Below are positions 25,659 through 34,469 of a stretch of DNA of 64,000 nt, in pieces. The stretch covers positions 4,324 through 68,323 of the forward strand of contig USGV01000004.1 in NCBI GenBank assembly GCA_900554305.1, written 5' to 3'. Source of the stretch: an uncultured Mycoplasmatota bacterium (GTDB lineage: Bacteria; Bacillota_I; Bacilli_A; RF39; UBA660). Both the position numbers and the translations under genes were made by a program. The number at the start of each line of letters is the position of its first letter. Within the stretch, counting starts at the first letter, position 1. The notes beneath the pieces are model-generated. The model saw only the letters and a program-made list of their open reading frames with translations, was not told where the DNA came from and did no database searches.

Positions 25659-27983
25659 CTATACTACTTTAAAATATGCATATTGACTAGTATTAGCCCA
25701 GTTATATTGTTGCCACATACTAGTAGATTGACTAGCTGGATCCATCATAAGAATGGTATTACCATCAATTCCATCAATAGCAACCCAGTGTTGTCCTGTA
25801 TTACCTTTTACTTCAGCAACTACATAATATCCTTGATCAACTAAATTTTGAAGAGTAGATAATTTTTGTTGTTGAGATTGACCAGCAACTGAAATTTTAT
25901 TAACAAATTGGAAATTAGGTGCAACACTACTAACAGAGCCCCAAACAAAATTAGCTCCTTGGAACCCTCCTACTTGATTCAATTTTTGGACAAATGTACC
26001 TGGATTAAAATCACCATCCACGTTAACATCAACACCACTTTTCGCTATTAACATAGAAATCGAAGTAACTAGACACCCAACTCCACCAATCGTAGAACTT
26101 GTATTTCCTATCGTTATACTCGCCCAGGCAGGATCTCCTTGCTTCCAACCAGCATAAGGACCTGTACTTCCAGTACTATTACAACCACTACCAGAACCAG
26201 TATTACAACTCATTTCATCAATATCAGTGGCACCGTAATTTCTGCTACCAGAATTATATACTTGTAATAGTATTTGTTTATAATTAAGGCCTTGATTAGC
26301 TAACTCAGTAAACTTTCTCTGTTCAGTAGAAACATATCCAGCGGATATAATATATCCCTGATCATTAACTAAAACCTCTCCCATAGTTTCATTAGCTAAA
26401 GTTCTCATCTTATGATCCGCAGGCATAGGATCCTTAAACTTGGTTCCGTGATCAATTCCACTGCGAACAGTACCATACTGTTCCCCATCATTCATCGCAG
26501 AACATCCCAAGTTTGGATTACAATACACTTGATCTGCAACACAAGAAGCCATTTGTAAAATCCATTTTCCGTCAGACTCTTGCTCTAATTTTTTGCCAAG
26601 TGCATTTCCCATTGCTGTAGGTCTCGCAAGAGCATAACTTCTAGCTGCAACCATCTGTGCTTTAATCGCTTCATCTGGAGCACTAGGACCAATTTCTTGG
26701 TAAGCAACTCCTAGAATATATTGTTCAAAAGGAACTAGTTCCTCTCCTTCTAATGGTTCTCCCCAGGTTCCACTACCAAATTCTCCACCACATTGCATCA
26801 AACGAACTTGCAAATCGGTAATAGACATAGCTTTTGCTACATTCCCACGACCTTCAATATAAAATCCCTTAATTTCATAAACGCAAGATCCTAAACTAGC
26901 ACAATTAGAAGCAGTAGCACCAATCAAACTAAAATAACTATCATAATAGTCAAAAACTTCATCAGCCATTGCTTCGTACATATCTTCACTTTGACCAGGA
27001 AGATATTTAGGAAAAATATTATTTATTAAGTTTTGTCTAAAAGTTTCTTCGCTAAAGCTATTACCAGAAAACATAGCATTAGCGATTTCGGTAATAACTG
27101 CCGTAGTCATATCATCATAAGAAAGTTTAGCTTCGTGCTGATTTAAAACACTAAACACAGCCGAAATGTAAACAGCATCCAAAGTTTTTCCTTGGGACTG
27201 GAACGAATTTTTGACATCTGAAACACGATCAAAAAAGGCTTGAGCTTCTGGATCGGAAGATTCATAATCCACTTCCCCTGTCATTCCACCAGTAGCAGCA
27301 CTAACACCAAAAGCATCATCATACCCAGAAATAACACCACTACCTTGAGCTATAACCATTAATATTACAACAATAAAAATAAAACCTGCCGCAAAAGATA
27401 TAACACCAACTTTTACAGCAATACTTCCAGAAAACATTCCTTCTAAAGCAGTAGATTGCTCTTTGCCAGAATCATTCTTATTATCACCCAAAAAATCCGG
27501 TTTAGACGGCTTACTAGGCTTATCTAAAGCACTTTCACCACCACCAACACCCTGCTTAGCATTCTGGATTTTATCAGAGGAAATTCCACCTTTAGGATCT
27601 GCAGTTGCTATATCAGTAGCCTTATTAGCAATATCTAAAGCACCACTATCATTTGCTTTAGATAAAACTTTACGAGTAAGCGGATTTTTTGCTAAATTCT
27701 TGCCAAGTTGTTGACCAATTTTTGATTTAGCAACAGCATCACCAACTTTAGCACCAACTTTAGCACCGGCACTACCACCCAAATAAGCACCTACTGCAGC
27801 TCCAGCTGTTTTACCAGCTTTTTGTACACCTTCCTGAGCAGACTGTTTTTCGTGCTCCTTTTTAGCTGCCTTAGCTTCTCCATAGCTTTGTGGCTGTTGT
27901 TCAGCACCAGCTGATTGACCTTGATCATCGCCATGTACTACACGATTTCCATGTAAATCATTTTTATTATTCATTACTGGCAC
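25659..27983 (-). CDS. T4SS cell-wall protein: SpoIID/LytB domain plus C39-like peptidase
   Basis: The 774-residue protein has a cytoplasmic Ala/Gly/Lys-rich lead with a glycine-zipper-like part (about 55-85), one membrane helix (188-212), a helical region, a SpoIID/LytB domain near 420-500 (YILGVAYQEIGPSAP ... KAQMVAARSYALARP, with the expected catalytic Glu) and a C-terminal papain-like domain (about 640-774) with Cys in GCLVTSISMLI and His in GQHWVAIDGIDG, as in C39-like peptidases. SpoIID is a peptidoglycan transglycosylase in sporulation. Placed next to virB4, it probably opens the wall for the channel, as VirB1 or NlpC/P60 proteins do elsewhere. Start is GTG behind GGTGGTG. Confidence 0.85.
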   Translation of the reverse strand: MPVMNNKNDLHGNRVVHGDDQGQSAGAEQQPQSYGEAKAAKKEHEKQSAQEGVQKAGKTAGAAVGAYLGGSAGAKVGAKVGDAVAKSKIGQQLGKNLAKNPLTRKVLSKANDSGALDIANKATDIATADPKGGISSDKIQNAKQGVGGGESALDKPSKPSKPDFLGDNKNDSGKEQSTALEGMFSGSIAVKVGVISFAAGFIFIVVILMVIAQGSGVISGYDDAFGVSAATGGMTGEVDYESSDPEAQAFFDRVSDVKNSFQSQGKTLDAVYISAVFSVLNQHEAKLSYDDMTTAVITEIANAMFSGNSFSEETFRQNLINNIFPKYLPGQSEDMYEAMADEVFDYYDSYFSLIGATASNCASLGSCVYEIKGFYIEGRGNVAKAMSITDLQVRLMQCGGEFGSGTWGEPLEGEELVPFEQYILGVAYQEIGPSAPDEAIKAQMVAARSYALARPTAMGNALGKKLEQESDGKWILQMASCVADQVYCNPNLGCSAMNDGEQYGTVRSGIDHGTKFKDPMPADHKMRTLANETMGEVLVNDQGYIISAGYVSTEQRKFTELANQGLNYKQILLQVYNSGSRNYGATDIDEMSCNTGSGSGCNSTGSTGPYAGWKQGDPAWASITIGNTSSTIGGVGCLVTSISMLIAKSGVDVNVDGDFNPGTFVQKLNQVGGFQGANFVWGSVSSVAPNFQFVNKISVAGQSQQQKLSTLQNLVDQGYYVVAEVKGNTGQHWVAIDGIDGNTILMMDPASQSTSMWQQYNWANTSQYAYFKVV

Positions 27984-28007
27984 TAAACATCACCACCTTC
28001 TAAACTT

Positions 28008-29798
28008 CTAAAAACCTCCACCAGAACCAAAGGAATCTAATTCTTCTTTAGTAACTGCAATATTAATACGCATACGCCTGTTTCCACAAACAAATAATGC
28101 TTCACCTTGAGAATAACGTTTTATACTCTCTTTTTCACTATCATTTAAATCAATTAGTAAACTCAAATCTTCAACCGCCTGTTTCTTTAATCCCATTACT
28201 AAATAATAAGAGGCATTATCAAAGATTGCTTTACCATGCATAATAACACCAGGATCAGCAAAATCACTAGGTTGTTGAGTAATAATAATAGTCCCAGTAT
28301 TATATTTTCGAGCACGTCTTTGTACCTGAGCTAAGAATTCAGCACCAAGTGCATTATTAGCACCAAGCAATACATGCGCTTCATCAACCATCATAATAGT
28401 ATCAACATTAAAATCTAAACAAAGTCCCCATGCATACTTTAAAACATTAAAGAACAAAGCATTACGAATATTAGAGTCTGTATTCATCAACTCTTTAATA
28501 TTAAATACCATAAAATCACTATCACGACTTATAGTAGTATGACCATCAAAATAGAAACGTAGTTCTTTAGTAATAGGACGAATCTTTAACTCCAATCGTT
28601 CCATAACATCACGCTCTTGTGTTTGTTCCGTCATAGACATTAATCGTCCTTTAATAGTAGCATAAACATCTGAAAAAGTCGGATAATCTTTAGATGTAAA
28701 TTGAGAAAAATCAGTATTAAAATCTATTCCAAAACGTTTATACGTATCTTGAACAACATCACTAAACATAGTAAGTACATCTTCTGTAATAGATGGATCA
28801 TAATACTTTAGAAAAGCCTTTAAAAATTGTAAAGTACGAGTCAAAACAGTATAACCAAGTCCCTGCTTAATCTCCTCCTCATCTGCATCAATAACAACTT
28901 CCAAAGGATTAATTAAACCAAATTCTCCACCTTTACCAATATCGATAGTATCTCCACCATAAGTTTGCGTAATTTCACGCAACTCATCCTCTGGATCGAT
29001 AGCAACAATCTGACACCCATTACGAATATGTGTACGAAGCATAACTTTAGCAGCTGTAGATTTACCAGATCCAGAAGTACCAAGAATAATCATATTAGCA
29101 TTATTACGGTTATTTTCCTTACGAATCTTATATAAGAACTGATTAAATAAAATAACACCACCAGAGAAATCTACTCCTAATAAAGTAGCAAGTCCTGGAT
29201 CCTTAATACTGTCAAAAATAAATGGATACATAGCTGCTATAGTTACAGAAGGAATGGGTGTACCAATTCTTTGTTCTATATCTTGAGGTGGAAAAATAGG
29301 TAAAATACTCTTCAAAACTTTTTCTTGTTCAAAACGTAAAGAGATTCCTTTTAATTCCATCGCATCTAAATAATTTTTAACATTTACTTTCTTTAATTCT
29401 AAATCTTCTTTAGTATCAGCAGTAATCATAATATGCATTTGAAAATCAAAGATACGAGCCTGACTACCAGCAAGCATCGAAGTAAAATACTCCAAACTCT
29501 CTGCATCTTGGCGATATCTTTCGCGCATCGTTTGATCTTTTTCATGCTGATATTTTTCCTTTAAGTCAGCAACCTGTCTATTTAACATCTTAGACATGGT
29601 CTGAAAAGGAACTGGAATATGTTTAACAACAACTTTAATTCCTGGCATATTAGTTAAAGATGACAAATATCCTGGTGTAATATATTTAGGATAAGAAACT
29701 ACTGTAAGAATAGTTGCATACTTATCACTAATAAAGAAATCACTAGGATTGAAACTAAGCCCCTTAGGAGCTAGTTGACTTCTTAAACTGGTACTCAT
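28008..29798 (-). CDS. VirB4-type T4SS ATPase (C-terminal and motor part)
   Basis: The 596-residue protein has the VirB4/TraC motor: Walker A LGTSGSGKSTAAKVML near residue 243, VAIDPEDELREI, Walker B MMVDEAHVLLG near residue 468 and TIIITQQPSDFADPG. It energises channel and pilus assembly from the cytoplasmic face. It starts with LRSQLAPKGLSFNPSDFFI, which in fused VirB4 proteins lies well inside the N-terminal domain; the missing part is the preceding gene, overlapping by four bases (ATGA). Confidence 0.95.
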   Translation of the reverse strand: MSTSLRSQLAPKGLSFNPSDFFISDKYATILTVVSYPKYITPGYLSSLTNMPGIKVVVKHIPVPFQTMSKMLNRQVADLKEKYQHEKDQTMRERYRQDAESLEYFTSMLAGSQARIFDFQMHIMITADTKEDLELKKVNVKNYLDAMELKGISLRFEQEKVLKSILPIFPPQDIEQRIGTPIPSVTIAAMYPFIFDSIKDPGLATLLGVDFSGGVILFNQFLYKIRKENNRNNANMIILGTSGSGKSTAAKVMLRTHIRNGCQIVAIDPEDELREITQTYGGDTIDIGKGGEFGLINPLEVVIDADEEEIKQGLGYTVLTRTLQFLKAFLKYYDPSITEDVLTMFSDVVQDTYKRFGIDFNTDFSQFTSKDYPTFSDVYATIKGRLMSMTEQTQERDVMERLELKIRPITKELRFYFDGHTTISRDSDFMVFNIKELMNTDSNIRNALFFNVLKYAWGLCLDFNVDTIMMVDEAHVLLGANNALGAEFLAQVQRRARKYNTGTIIITQQPSDFADPGVIMHGKAIFDNASYYLVMGLKKQAVEDLSLLIDLNDSEKESIKRYSQGEALFVCGNRRMRINIAVTKEELDSFGSGGGF

Positions 29799-30346
29799 AC
29801 AGGCATCACCGTCCCAAACTCAGTAGTTTTTCCCCCATTTAAGAAATTATCCAAAATAATTCTTAAATCATCATTCGTCGTTTGTGAAGCATTAAGTCCA
29901 CAACTAGCAAGTCCTTGTATTAACATACGAACTTTCTTTTGAACCGCATCTGGATCTTTCTCTTTAAATAAGAAATAATACTCAGTATCAACAATATTAT
30001 TATTAATAAATGTATTTCCCTTATCAATATCTTGCATAATCAATTTACGTATAGCAGGAGACTGTGTTTCATTATATAAAAGTTGTAGCTGAGACATATA
30101 AACAGAAATATCTACAGGCCTATCCGCAACTACTAACCAAAACTCAAAATCAATCATATTATAAAAATTCTTTAAACTAATTAATACATTGTCTTGAGCT
30201 TGTGGGTCCAAAATAAAGATATTTCGTGGAGAGATTTTAACTCCAGAAACCTTTAAATTGTCATACGTAATAATCATACCATTCTGAATTGCCTTAACAG
30301 GCAACCAATTTTCTGTAAAATTACTTCCTACGATTTTCTTTTTCAT
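29795..30346 (-). CDS. Separate N-terminal domain of VirB4 (TrsD-like)
   Basis: The 183-residue soluble protein looks like the first domain of VirB4/TraC ATPases: ENWLPVKAIQNGMIITYDN, ISPRNIFILDP, and a helix-strand pattern ending before the part with which the next gene begins. Split arrangements of this kind occur in Gram-positive conjugation systems (TrsD/TrsE). Overlaps with both neighbours (26 bases with PrgI, 4 with virB4) argue for coupled translation and against a sequencing frameshift, since each gene has its own start. Confidence 0.75.
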   Translation of the reverse strand: MKKKIVGSNFTENWLPVKAIQNGMIITYDNLKVSGVKISPRNIFILDPQAQDNVLISLKNFYNMIDFEFWLVVADRPVDISVYMSQLQLLYNETQSPAIRKLIMQDIDKGNTFINNNIVDTEYYFLFKEKDPDAVQKKVRMLIQGLASCGLNASQTTNDDLRIILDNFLNGGKTTEFGTVMPV

Positions 30347-30638
30347 TCATGAAACACCAACCTTTCCAGTGATACGTCTGAGTATTAGCAAAAAACTCAT
30401 ACATTTCAACAATAATATTTAAAATATTATGATAATAAGGTACTGGCATTACAAGAAATCCACAAATAACCGCCGGACTAATTATTAGAATAGTAAGCCA
30501 CGTATTAGTAAGTGGTAAAAAAGCCAGTAATATAACAGTAACCATAACCCCGGATAAAAATAAAATTAAGTCAAAAGGTCTAAATAATCCTAAGATTAAT
30601 TGACCTTTCTTTGTATTAGCAGGTATTAAATAATTCAC
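30321..30638 (-). CDS. PrgI/VirB3-like T4SS membrane protein
   Basis: This 105-residue protein has a short basic lead, two membrane helices (about 22-42 and 46-66) and a cytoplasmic tail, with the PrgI-type start YLIPANTKKGQLILGLFRPFDLILF. VirB3/PrgI proteins anchor VirB4 at the membrane. It directly precedes the VirB4 genes as usual. Start is GTG at 30638 behind AAGGTG. Confidence 0.88.
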   Translation of the reverse strand: MNYLIPANTKKGQLILGLFRPFDLILFLSGVMVTVILLAFLPLTNTWLTILIISPAVICGFLVMPVPYYHNILNIIVEMYEFFANTQTYHWKGWCFMNEKENRRK

Positions 30639-30656
30639 TATGCATCACCTTCTTCT

Positions 30657-32705
30657 TTATTCATTATCATGCGTATGTTCACCCATTCCCCCAACTGGAT
30701 TCATATCAACGCCAGCACCTGTTGGATTAGTAGAAGACGTAGCTTCAGCCCCCGGATACTTTTGAGTTCTCCATTGTTGAACTCTGCTTGCCTGAGAATC
30801 ACGACCTAAACCGCCCAAAGCGCGATTTGTAAAATTACGAGCCATATATCGACCATCTTCGCCTTCAAATTGCGCTTCATAAGATCTAGCTTGTCCATAT
30901 TGTTTTTGCATACCTTCAACTTTTTCATATTTAGATTTAGCTTTACCAGCATCGGCCTGAGCAGTAAACATTCTATCTTGCAATGCCCTTCTAAATGCTT
31001 CACGACGATCATATCCCTGATTTTCATAATTGGTAATTGCACCATCTAATTCATTTTGTAATATAGCACGTTCATTACCTGTTAATTTACCTTCATTATA
31101 TCTATCATATTGATCTTTAGTTTGTGCCGCAAAATCTTGTGCATCATACATCTGATTCTTTAAGCCTTCCGCATAAGGAGTAGTAATTCCCATTCGTTTC
31201 AAATGATGAGCTCCCCTACTCATTCTACGTCCAGACATATTTTGATCACCAGTAAGTATCTTAGCAGCATAATCACGTCCAGAATTCCAAGATTCTCCTA
31301 ATTCCGGAGCCTGTTTACCATGATTATATGCTTGCACTTGAGCGCGAGTAGCATCATTCATGGCCTCTCCAGCCTCAAAAATAGTACCACCTTGACGAAT
31401 AGCTCCTGCTCCAGCAAGAATACCGCTAAGACCAATATTAGACATAGATCCTTTTAATCCAAGGGCATCTTTAATAAACTTAGGAGCCATCTTAGCAAAG
31501 AAGAATAAACCTAACATAATAAAGATAATAGAGAATCCTCCGACTAAACCACCAGTTTCATTAATTATGATACCGTTAGCAATCATATCTTGAATTAAGA
31601 AAATTACAAAATATACAATCGCAAGTCGTAAGAATAAGTCTAAATAAGTAGAAGTCAATGCTTTTACCCAAGAAGAGAACATTCCACCATCCTTGGATGA
31701 TTTCGGTTCAATATAACTAATAATTGGAATAGGTGCCAATAAACGTAATACAGCAAGCTTTATAGAACGTACTGCAATATCAATGGTAAATCCAATTAAA
31801 ATAATCAAAAATACAATTCCGACAATAGCAGAAGCTAACCAGTTAAAAGCAAAAACATAACGTGTATTTTCAACAAATCCTCCAAGAATAGGTATCCATG
31901 AAACAGCATTACGTAAATGATCAAAAATACTATCATTAACCTTACAATCTGCAGTAAGAACTTCCATACTAAGTAAAGTAGTAGGATCAACATCTAATTC
32001 CTGATAAGATGCAATAGCATTTTTTCCATCATCATCCAAATTGGAACCACAGTACCAGTTCTCTTTATTAGTCTCATCATCATTTTCACGAACTTCAGGA
32101 GGAAGTAAATTTATTTTCAAAAATGCCTTCAAAATAGTAGAAGTGAAAATTCTAGAAGACCTAGTCAACTTTTGTTGTTGAATCTCTGCTTCAGTCATTC
32201 CCGTTGTATCAGGGGACTCTGTATTCGTAGCATTATCCGTTGTTCCCAATATCAATCTACCGAGTGTATTATTAGATAAAATTCTATCTTGTAACGAATA
32301 CAAGGTACCAAACAAAAGTCCATTATTATTAAGATATTTTTCAAAAGAATTCGCATTTTCTACATCTGGAATATTAATTGGAACAATGACTGTTAGTAAT
32401 GCTAAAGCAACAACTACCCTAGTAATAAAATTACCGAATCCTTCTTTAGGATTCATAAACTTATCAGGATCCATAATTCCTTGCAAGATAGAAACAGCCA
32501 ATTTAAATACCATAAATACACCAATAATTAATTGAACTCTACCATAAAAATTCTTAATGGTTTCAGATTCAAATAACTGTGCACTTGCTACGTTAAAAAA
32601 CACCTGGTACATTCCTGCCAATAAAACATAAACACCCCAGTTCATAAGTTGTTGAATAAGACGCCCTAAATCTCCCAAGGTATTCGCAGTAGAATTATCT
32701 GTCAT
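30657..32705 (-). CDS. VirB6/TrbL-like polytopic T4SS channel protein
   Basis: The 682-residue protein has about seven membrane helices in its first 430 residues, with an external loop of about 130 residues bearing two Cys (WYCGSN, ADCKV), a motif AVRSIKLAVLRLLAPIPIISY and a helix YFVIFLIQDMIANGIIINE. It resembles the polytopic inner-channel protein of mollicute and Gram-positive ICEs (Mbov_0396-like). The cytoplasmic C-terminal 250 residues are hydrophilic, Gln/Ala/Arg-rich and probably disordered. It would form the membrane part of the translocation pore next to VirB3/VirB4. Confidence 0.88.
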   Translation of the reverse strand: MTDNSTANTLGDLGRLIQQLMNWGVYVLLAGMYQVFFNVASAQLFESETIKNFYGRVQLIIGVFMVFKLAVSILQGIMDPDKFMNPKEGFGNFITRVVVALALLTVIVPINIPDVENANSFEKYLNNNGLLFGTLYSLQDRILSNNTLGRLILGTTDNATNTESPDTTGMTEAEIQQQKLTRSSRIFTSTILKAFLKINLLPPEVRENDDETNKENWYCGSNLDDDGKNAIASYQELDVDPTTLLSMEVLTADCKVNDSIFDHLRNAVSWIPILGGFVENTRYVFAFNWLASAIVGIVFLIILIGFTIDIAVRSIKLAVLRLLAPIPIISYIEPKSSKDGGMFSSWVKALTSTYLDLFLRLAIVYFVIFLIQDMIANGIIINETGGLVGGFSIIFIMLGLFFFAKMAPKFIKDALGLKGSMSNIGLSGILAGAGAIRQGGTIFEAGEAMNDATRAQVQAYNHGKQAPELGESWNSGRDYAAKILTGDQNMSGRRMSRGAHHLKRMGITTPYAEGLKNQMYDAQDFAAQTKDQYDRYNEGKLTGNERAILQNELDGAITNYENQGYDRREAFRRALQDRMFTAQADAGKAKSKYEKVEGMQKQYGQARSYEAQFEGEDGRYMARNFTNRALGGLGRDSQASRVQQWRTQKYPGAEATSSTNPTGAGVDMNPVGGMGEHTHDNE

Positions 32706-32720
32706 CTATATCACCTACCT

Positions 32721-33962
32721 TTATTTTAAACCGCAAATTTGATCTGTCGTAATTCCAAAAATATTAAGTAATACACTAACCAATGTAGGGATTAAGAATA
32801 ATGCAACAGCCAAAATTAAACGAATCACTAATTTACGTTCTGCCTTTTTCATATTTTCATCATCACTTGCGATAATAGCTTTAGCAAAATCTAAACTACT
32901 AAGAATAACAACCAAAATTGGTCCTAGAATTTTAACATAATTTAAAATTTGTTGTAATAACCAAGCAACTGACTCTTCATCCGAAGTACTTCCTAAAAGA
33001 GAATTACAATCAGAGTCATCGTTGTAAGAATTAACATCATCTTTCAAATCATCAAGAGTGACAGACCCAGGTTTACTATAATAATCACCACTACTATGAT
33101 CAGAACTAGAACTATCAGAACCACTAGTATCATCAGTAGGATCTCCAAAAGCTCCTCCAAAATATCCAGAACCAAATCCTTGGCCATCACTATTACCCAA
33201 ATCATCCTTAGCACAATGATTTGCACCTAAAGACAACTCATAAGAATAACCATTTTTAGTCTTTGTAACACAACGATAAATCTGCGTAGGACAAGTAGTC
33301 TTAGACGAAGAAAAAATAGAATTAATCAAAGAATCATTTACCGTAATAGAAAACTTATCATCCCCTACTTTACCAGTAATAGCATTAGTAATAGGAACAT
33401 ATGTCTCCCCATCTACACTCCATTCTTTTTCACCATCAGAATAAAGTCTAAAATATGGTAAAACATAACTCTTACGATTATAAAATCCCATACTAGAACC
33501 AGTACAAGTAGATAAAACCTTTTTTGATTCTATTCCTACATCTTTAGCCCAGCTAGACAATTTAGGAGTTGCTGACGTAATATTATAGCAACGCCCAGTA
33601 CAAGAATTACTATTAAGTGGATAAGGATAAACCGTAACACCATATTCAGTCTCTTGAACATAAATAGAAGGACAAGTCACTGTAGAACTATTAAGTTTTG
33701 CCGCATTATAATAAATTGAAGAAAAACGATCAGCATGATACCAAGAAATACCATCGTTTGCGTATAAAGTACCATCAGTAAAAGGTTTCTTCACAGTACC
33801 ATCAGAGTACACTTTATATTCTAATTCAACTTTCTCTCCATTAATATTAGTAAATTGATAATCACAACTAACCACTTTATTTTCTAAGGCTTTCGTATTA
33901 TATGGAACAAAAAATAGTATACCAAAGACAAAGATAAATAAGAAAAGTTTTAACTGTTTCAC
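32721..33962 (-). CDS. Secreted Cys-containing protein with C-terminal VirB2-like module
   Basis: The 413-residue protein starts at GTG 33962 (GGAG eight bases upstream) with a signal peptide (LKLFLFIFVFGILFFVPYNTKA). The external part (about 30-300) has several Cys and a Ser/Asp/Gly-rich stretch. The C-terminal 80 residues form a two-helix hairpin (LGPILVVILSSLDFAKAIIA, a loop DDENMKKAERK, then LAVALFLIPTLVSVLLNIF) clearly like the pilin at 34058. This orientation puts both ends outside. It has a promoter embedded in the pilin terminator. A tip, base or specialised subunit of the T4SS pilus is inferred. Confidence 0.8.
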   Translation of the reverse strand: MKQLKLFLFIFVFGILFFVPYNTKALENKVVSCDYQFTNINGEKVELEYKVYSDGTVKKPFTDGTLYANDGISWYHADRFSSIYYNAAKLNSSTVTCPSIYVQETEYGVTVYPYPLNSNSCTGRCYNITSATPKLSSWAKDVGIESKKVLSTCTGSSMGFYNRKSYVLPYFRLYSDGEKEWSVDGETYVPITNAITGKVGDDKFSITVNDSLINSIFSSSKTTCPTQIYRCVTKTKNGYSYELSLGANHCAKDDLGNSDGQGFGSGYFGGAFGDPTDDTSGSDSSSSDHSSGDYYSKPGSVTLDDLKDDVNSYNDDSDCNSLLGSTSDEESVAWLLQQILNYVKILGPILVVILSSLDFAKAIIASDDENMKKAERKLVIRLILAVALFLIPTLVSVLLNIFGITTDQICGLK

Positions 33963-33996
33963 TGTCACCACTCCATATATACAATCATACAGAATA

Positions 33997-34025
33997 AGTA
34001 TATCAAAATAAAAAAAAAATAGCAA
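33997..34025 (-). promoter_or_regulatory. Promoter of the VirB2-fusion gene, overlapping the pilin terminator
   Basis: Minus strand TTGCTA, 17 bases (mostly the terminator T tract), TATACT. The -35 hexamer is part of the descending arm of the terminator hairpin at 34008-34039. Confidence 0.6.
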
Positions 34026-34039
34026 TTACTTTGCTATTT
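34008..34039 (-). terminator. Intrinsic terminator of the VirB2-like pilin gene
   Basis: AAATAGCAA / TTGCTATTT nine-pair stem, five-base loop, followed by nine or more T on the minus strand. It isolates the pilin transcript from the downstream T4SS genes. Confidence 0.85.
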
Positions 34040-34057
34040 AATTTTATATCATTTTTA

Positions 34058-34414
34058 CTATTTAATACTATTCCAGCAGTGAGCCCATCCAGCAGTATCA
34101 GCTTCACCGTCTCCACCTTCAGTACCAGTAGAAACTAAAGACATAATCAAACTTACTAAAGTAGTAATAAAGAAGATTGCAACTGCATAAATACATCTTT
34201 TAATTAAACGGCTTTGTGCTTGTTTTACTTCTTTTTCATCACTAGAAATAACAGCTTTACCTAAATCGATAGTACCAAATACAATTAATAAAATTGGAAT
34301 ACCGATTTGAACAATAGGAAATACACCTTTCTTAATAATTCTAACAATAGGCTCTAATCCTCCGCAGTTGTCATCTACATTTCCAACTACTCCTAATTGA
34401 AATAAATCTAACAT
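34058..34414 (-). CDS. VirB2-like T4SS pilin
   Basis: The 118-residue protein has two hydrophobic helices in a hairpin: IVQIGIPILLIVFGTIDLGK (about 36-55) and YAVAIFFITTLVSLIMSLV (about 74-92), joined by a charged cytoplasmic loop (SSDEKEVKQAQSRLIKR). Short Cys-containing ends (DDNCGG, WAHCWN) face outside. This is the VirB2/Mbov_0395-like plan. It has its own consensus-like promoter and a strong terminator, as expected for an abundant subunit. The same module appears in three fused forms (32721, 56887, 57804). Start at 34414 follows GAAGGAGAG. Confidence 0.85.
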   Translation of the reverse strand: MLDLFQLGVVGNVDDNCGGLEPIVRIIKKGVFPIVQIGIPILLIVFGTIDLGKAVISSDEKEVKQAQSRLIKRCIYAVAIFFITTLVSLIMSLVSTGTEGGDGEADTAGWAHCWNSIK

Positions 34415-34438
34415 AAACAACTCTCCTTCAATAAATTA

Positions 34439-34467
34439 ATCTTATCTTAAAATAAAATGTTTGTCAA
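34439..34467 (-). promoter_or_regulatory. Strong promoter of the VirB2-like pilin gene
   Basis: TTGACA, 17 bases, TAAGAT on the minus strand, 24 bases upstream of the pilin start and inside the secretion operon. The -35 box is perfect. Confidence 0.75.
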
Positions 34468-34469
34468 CA

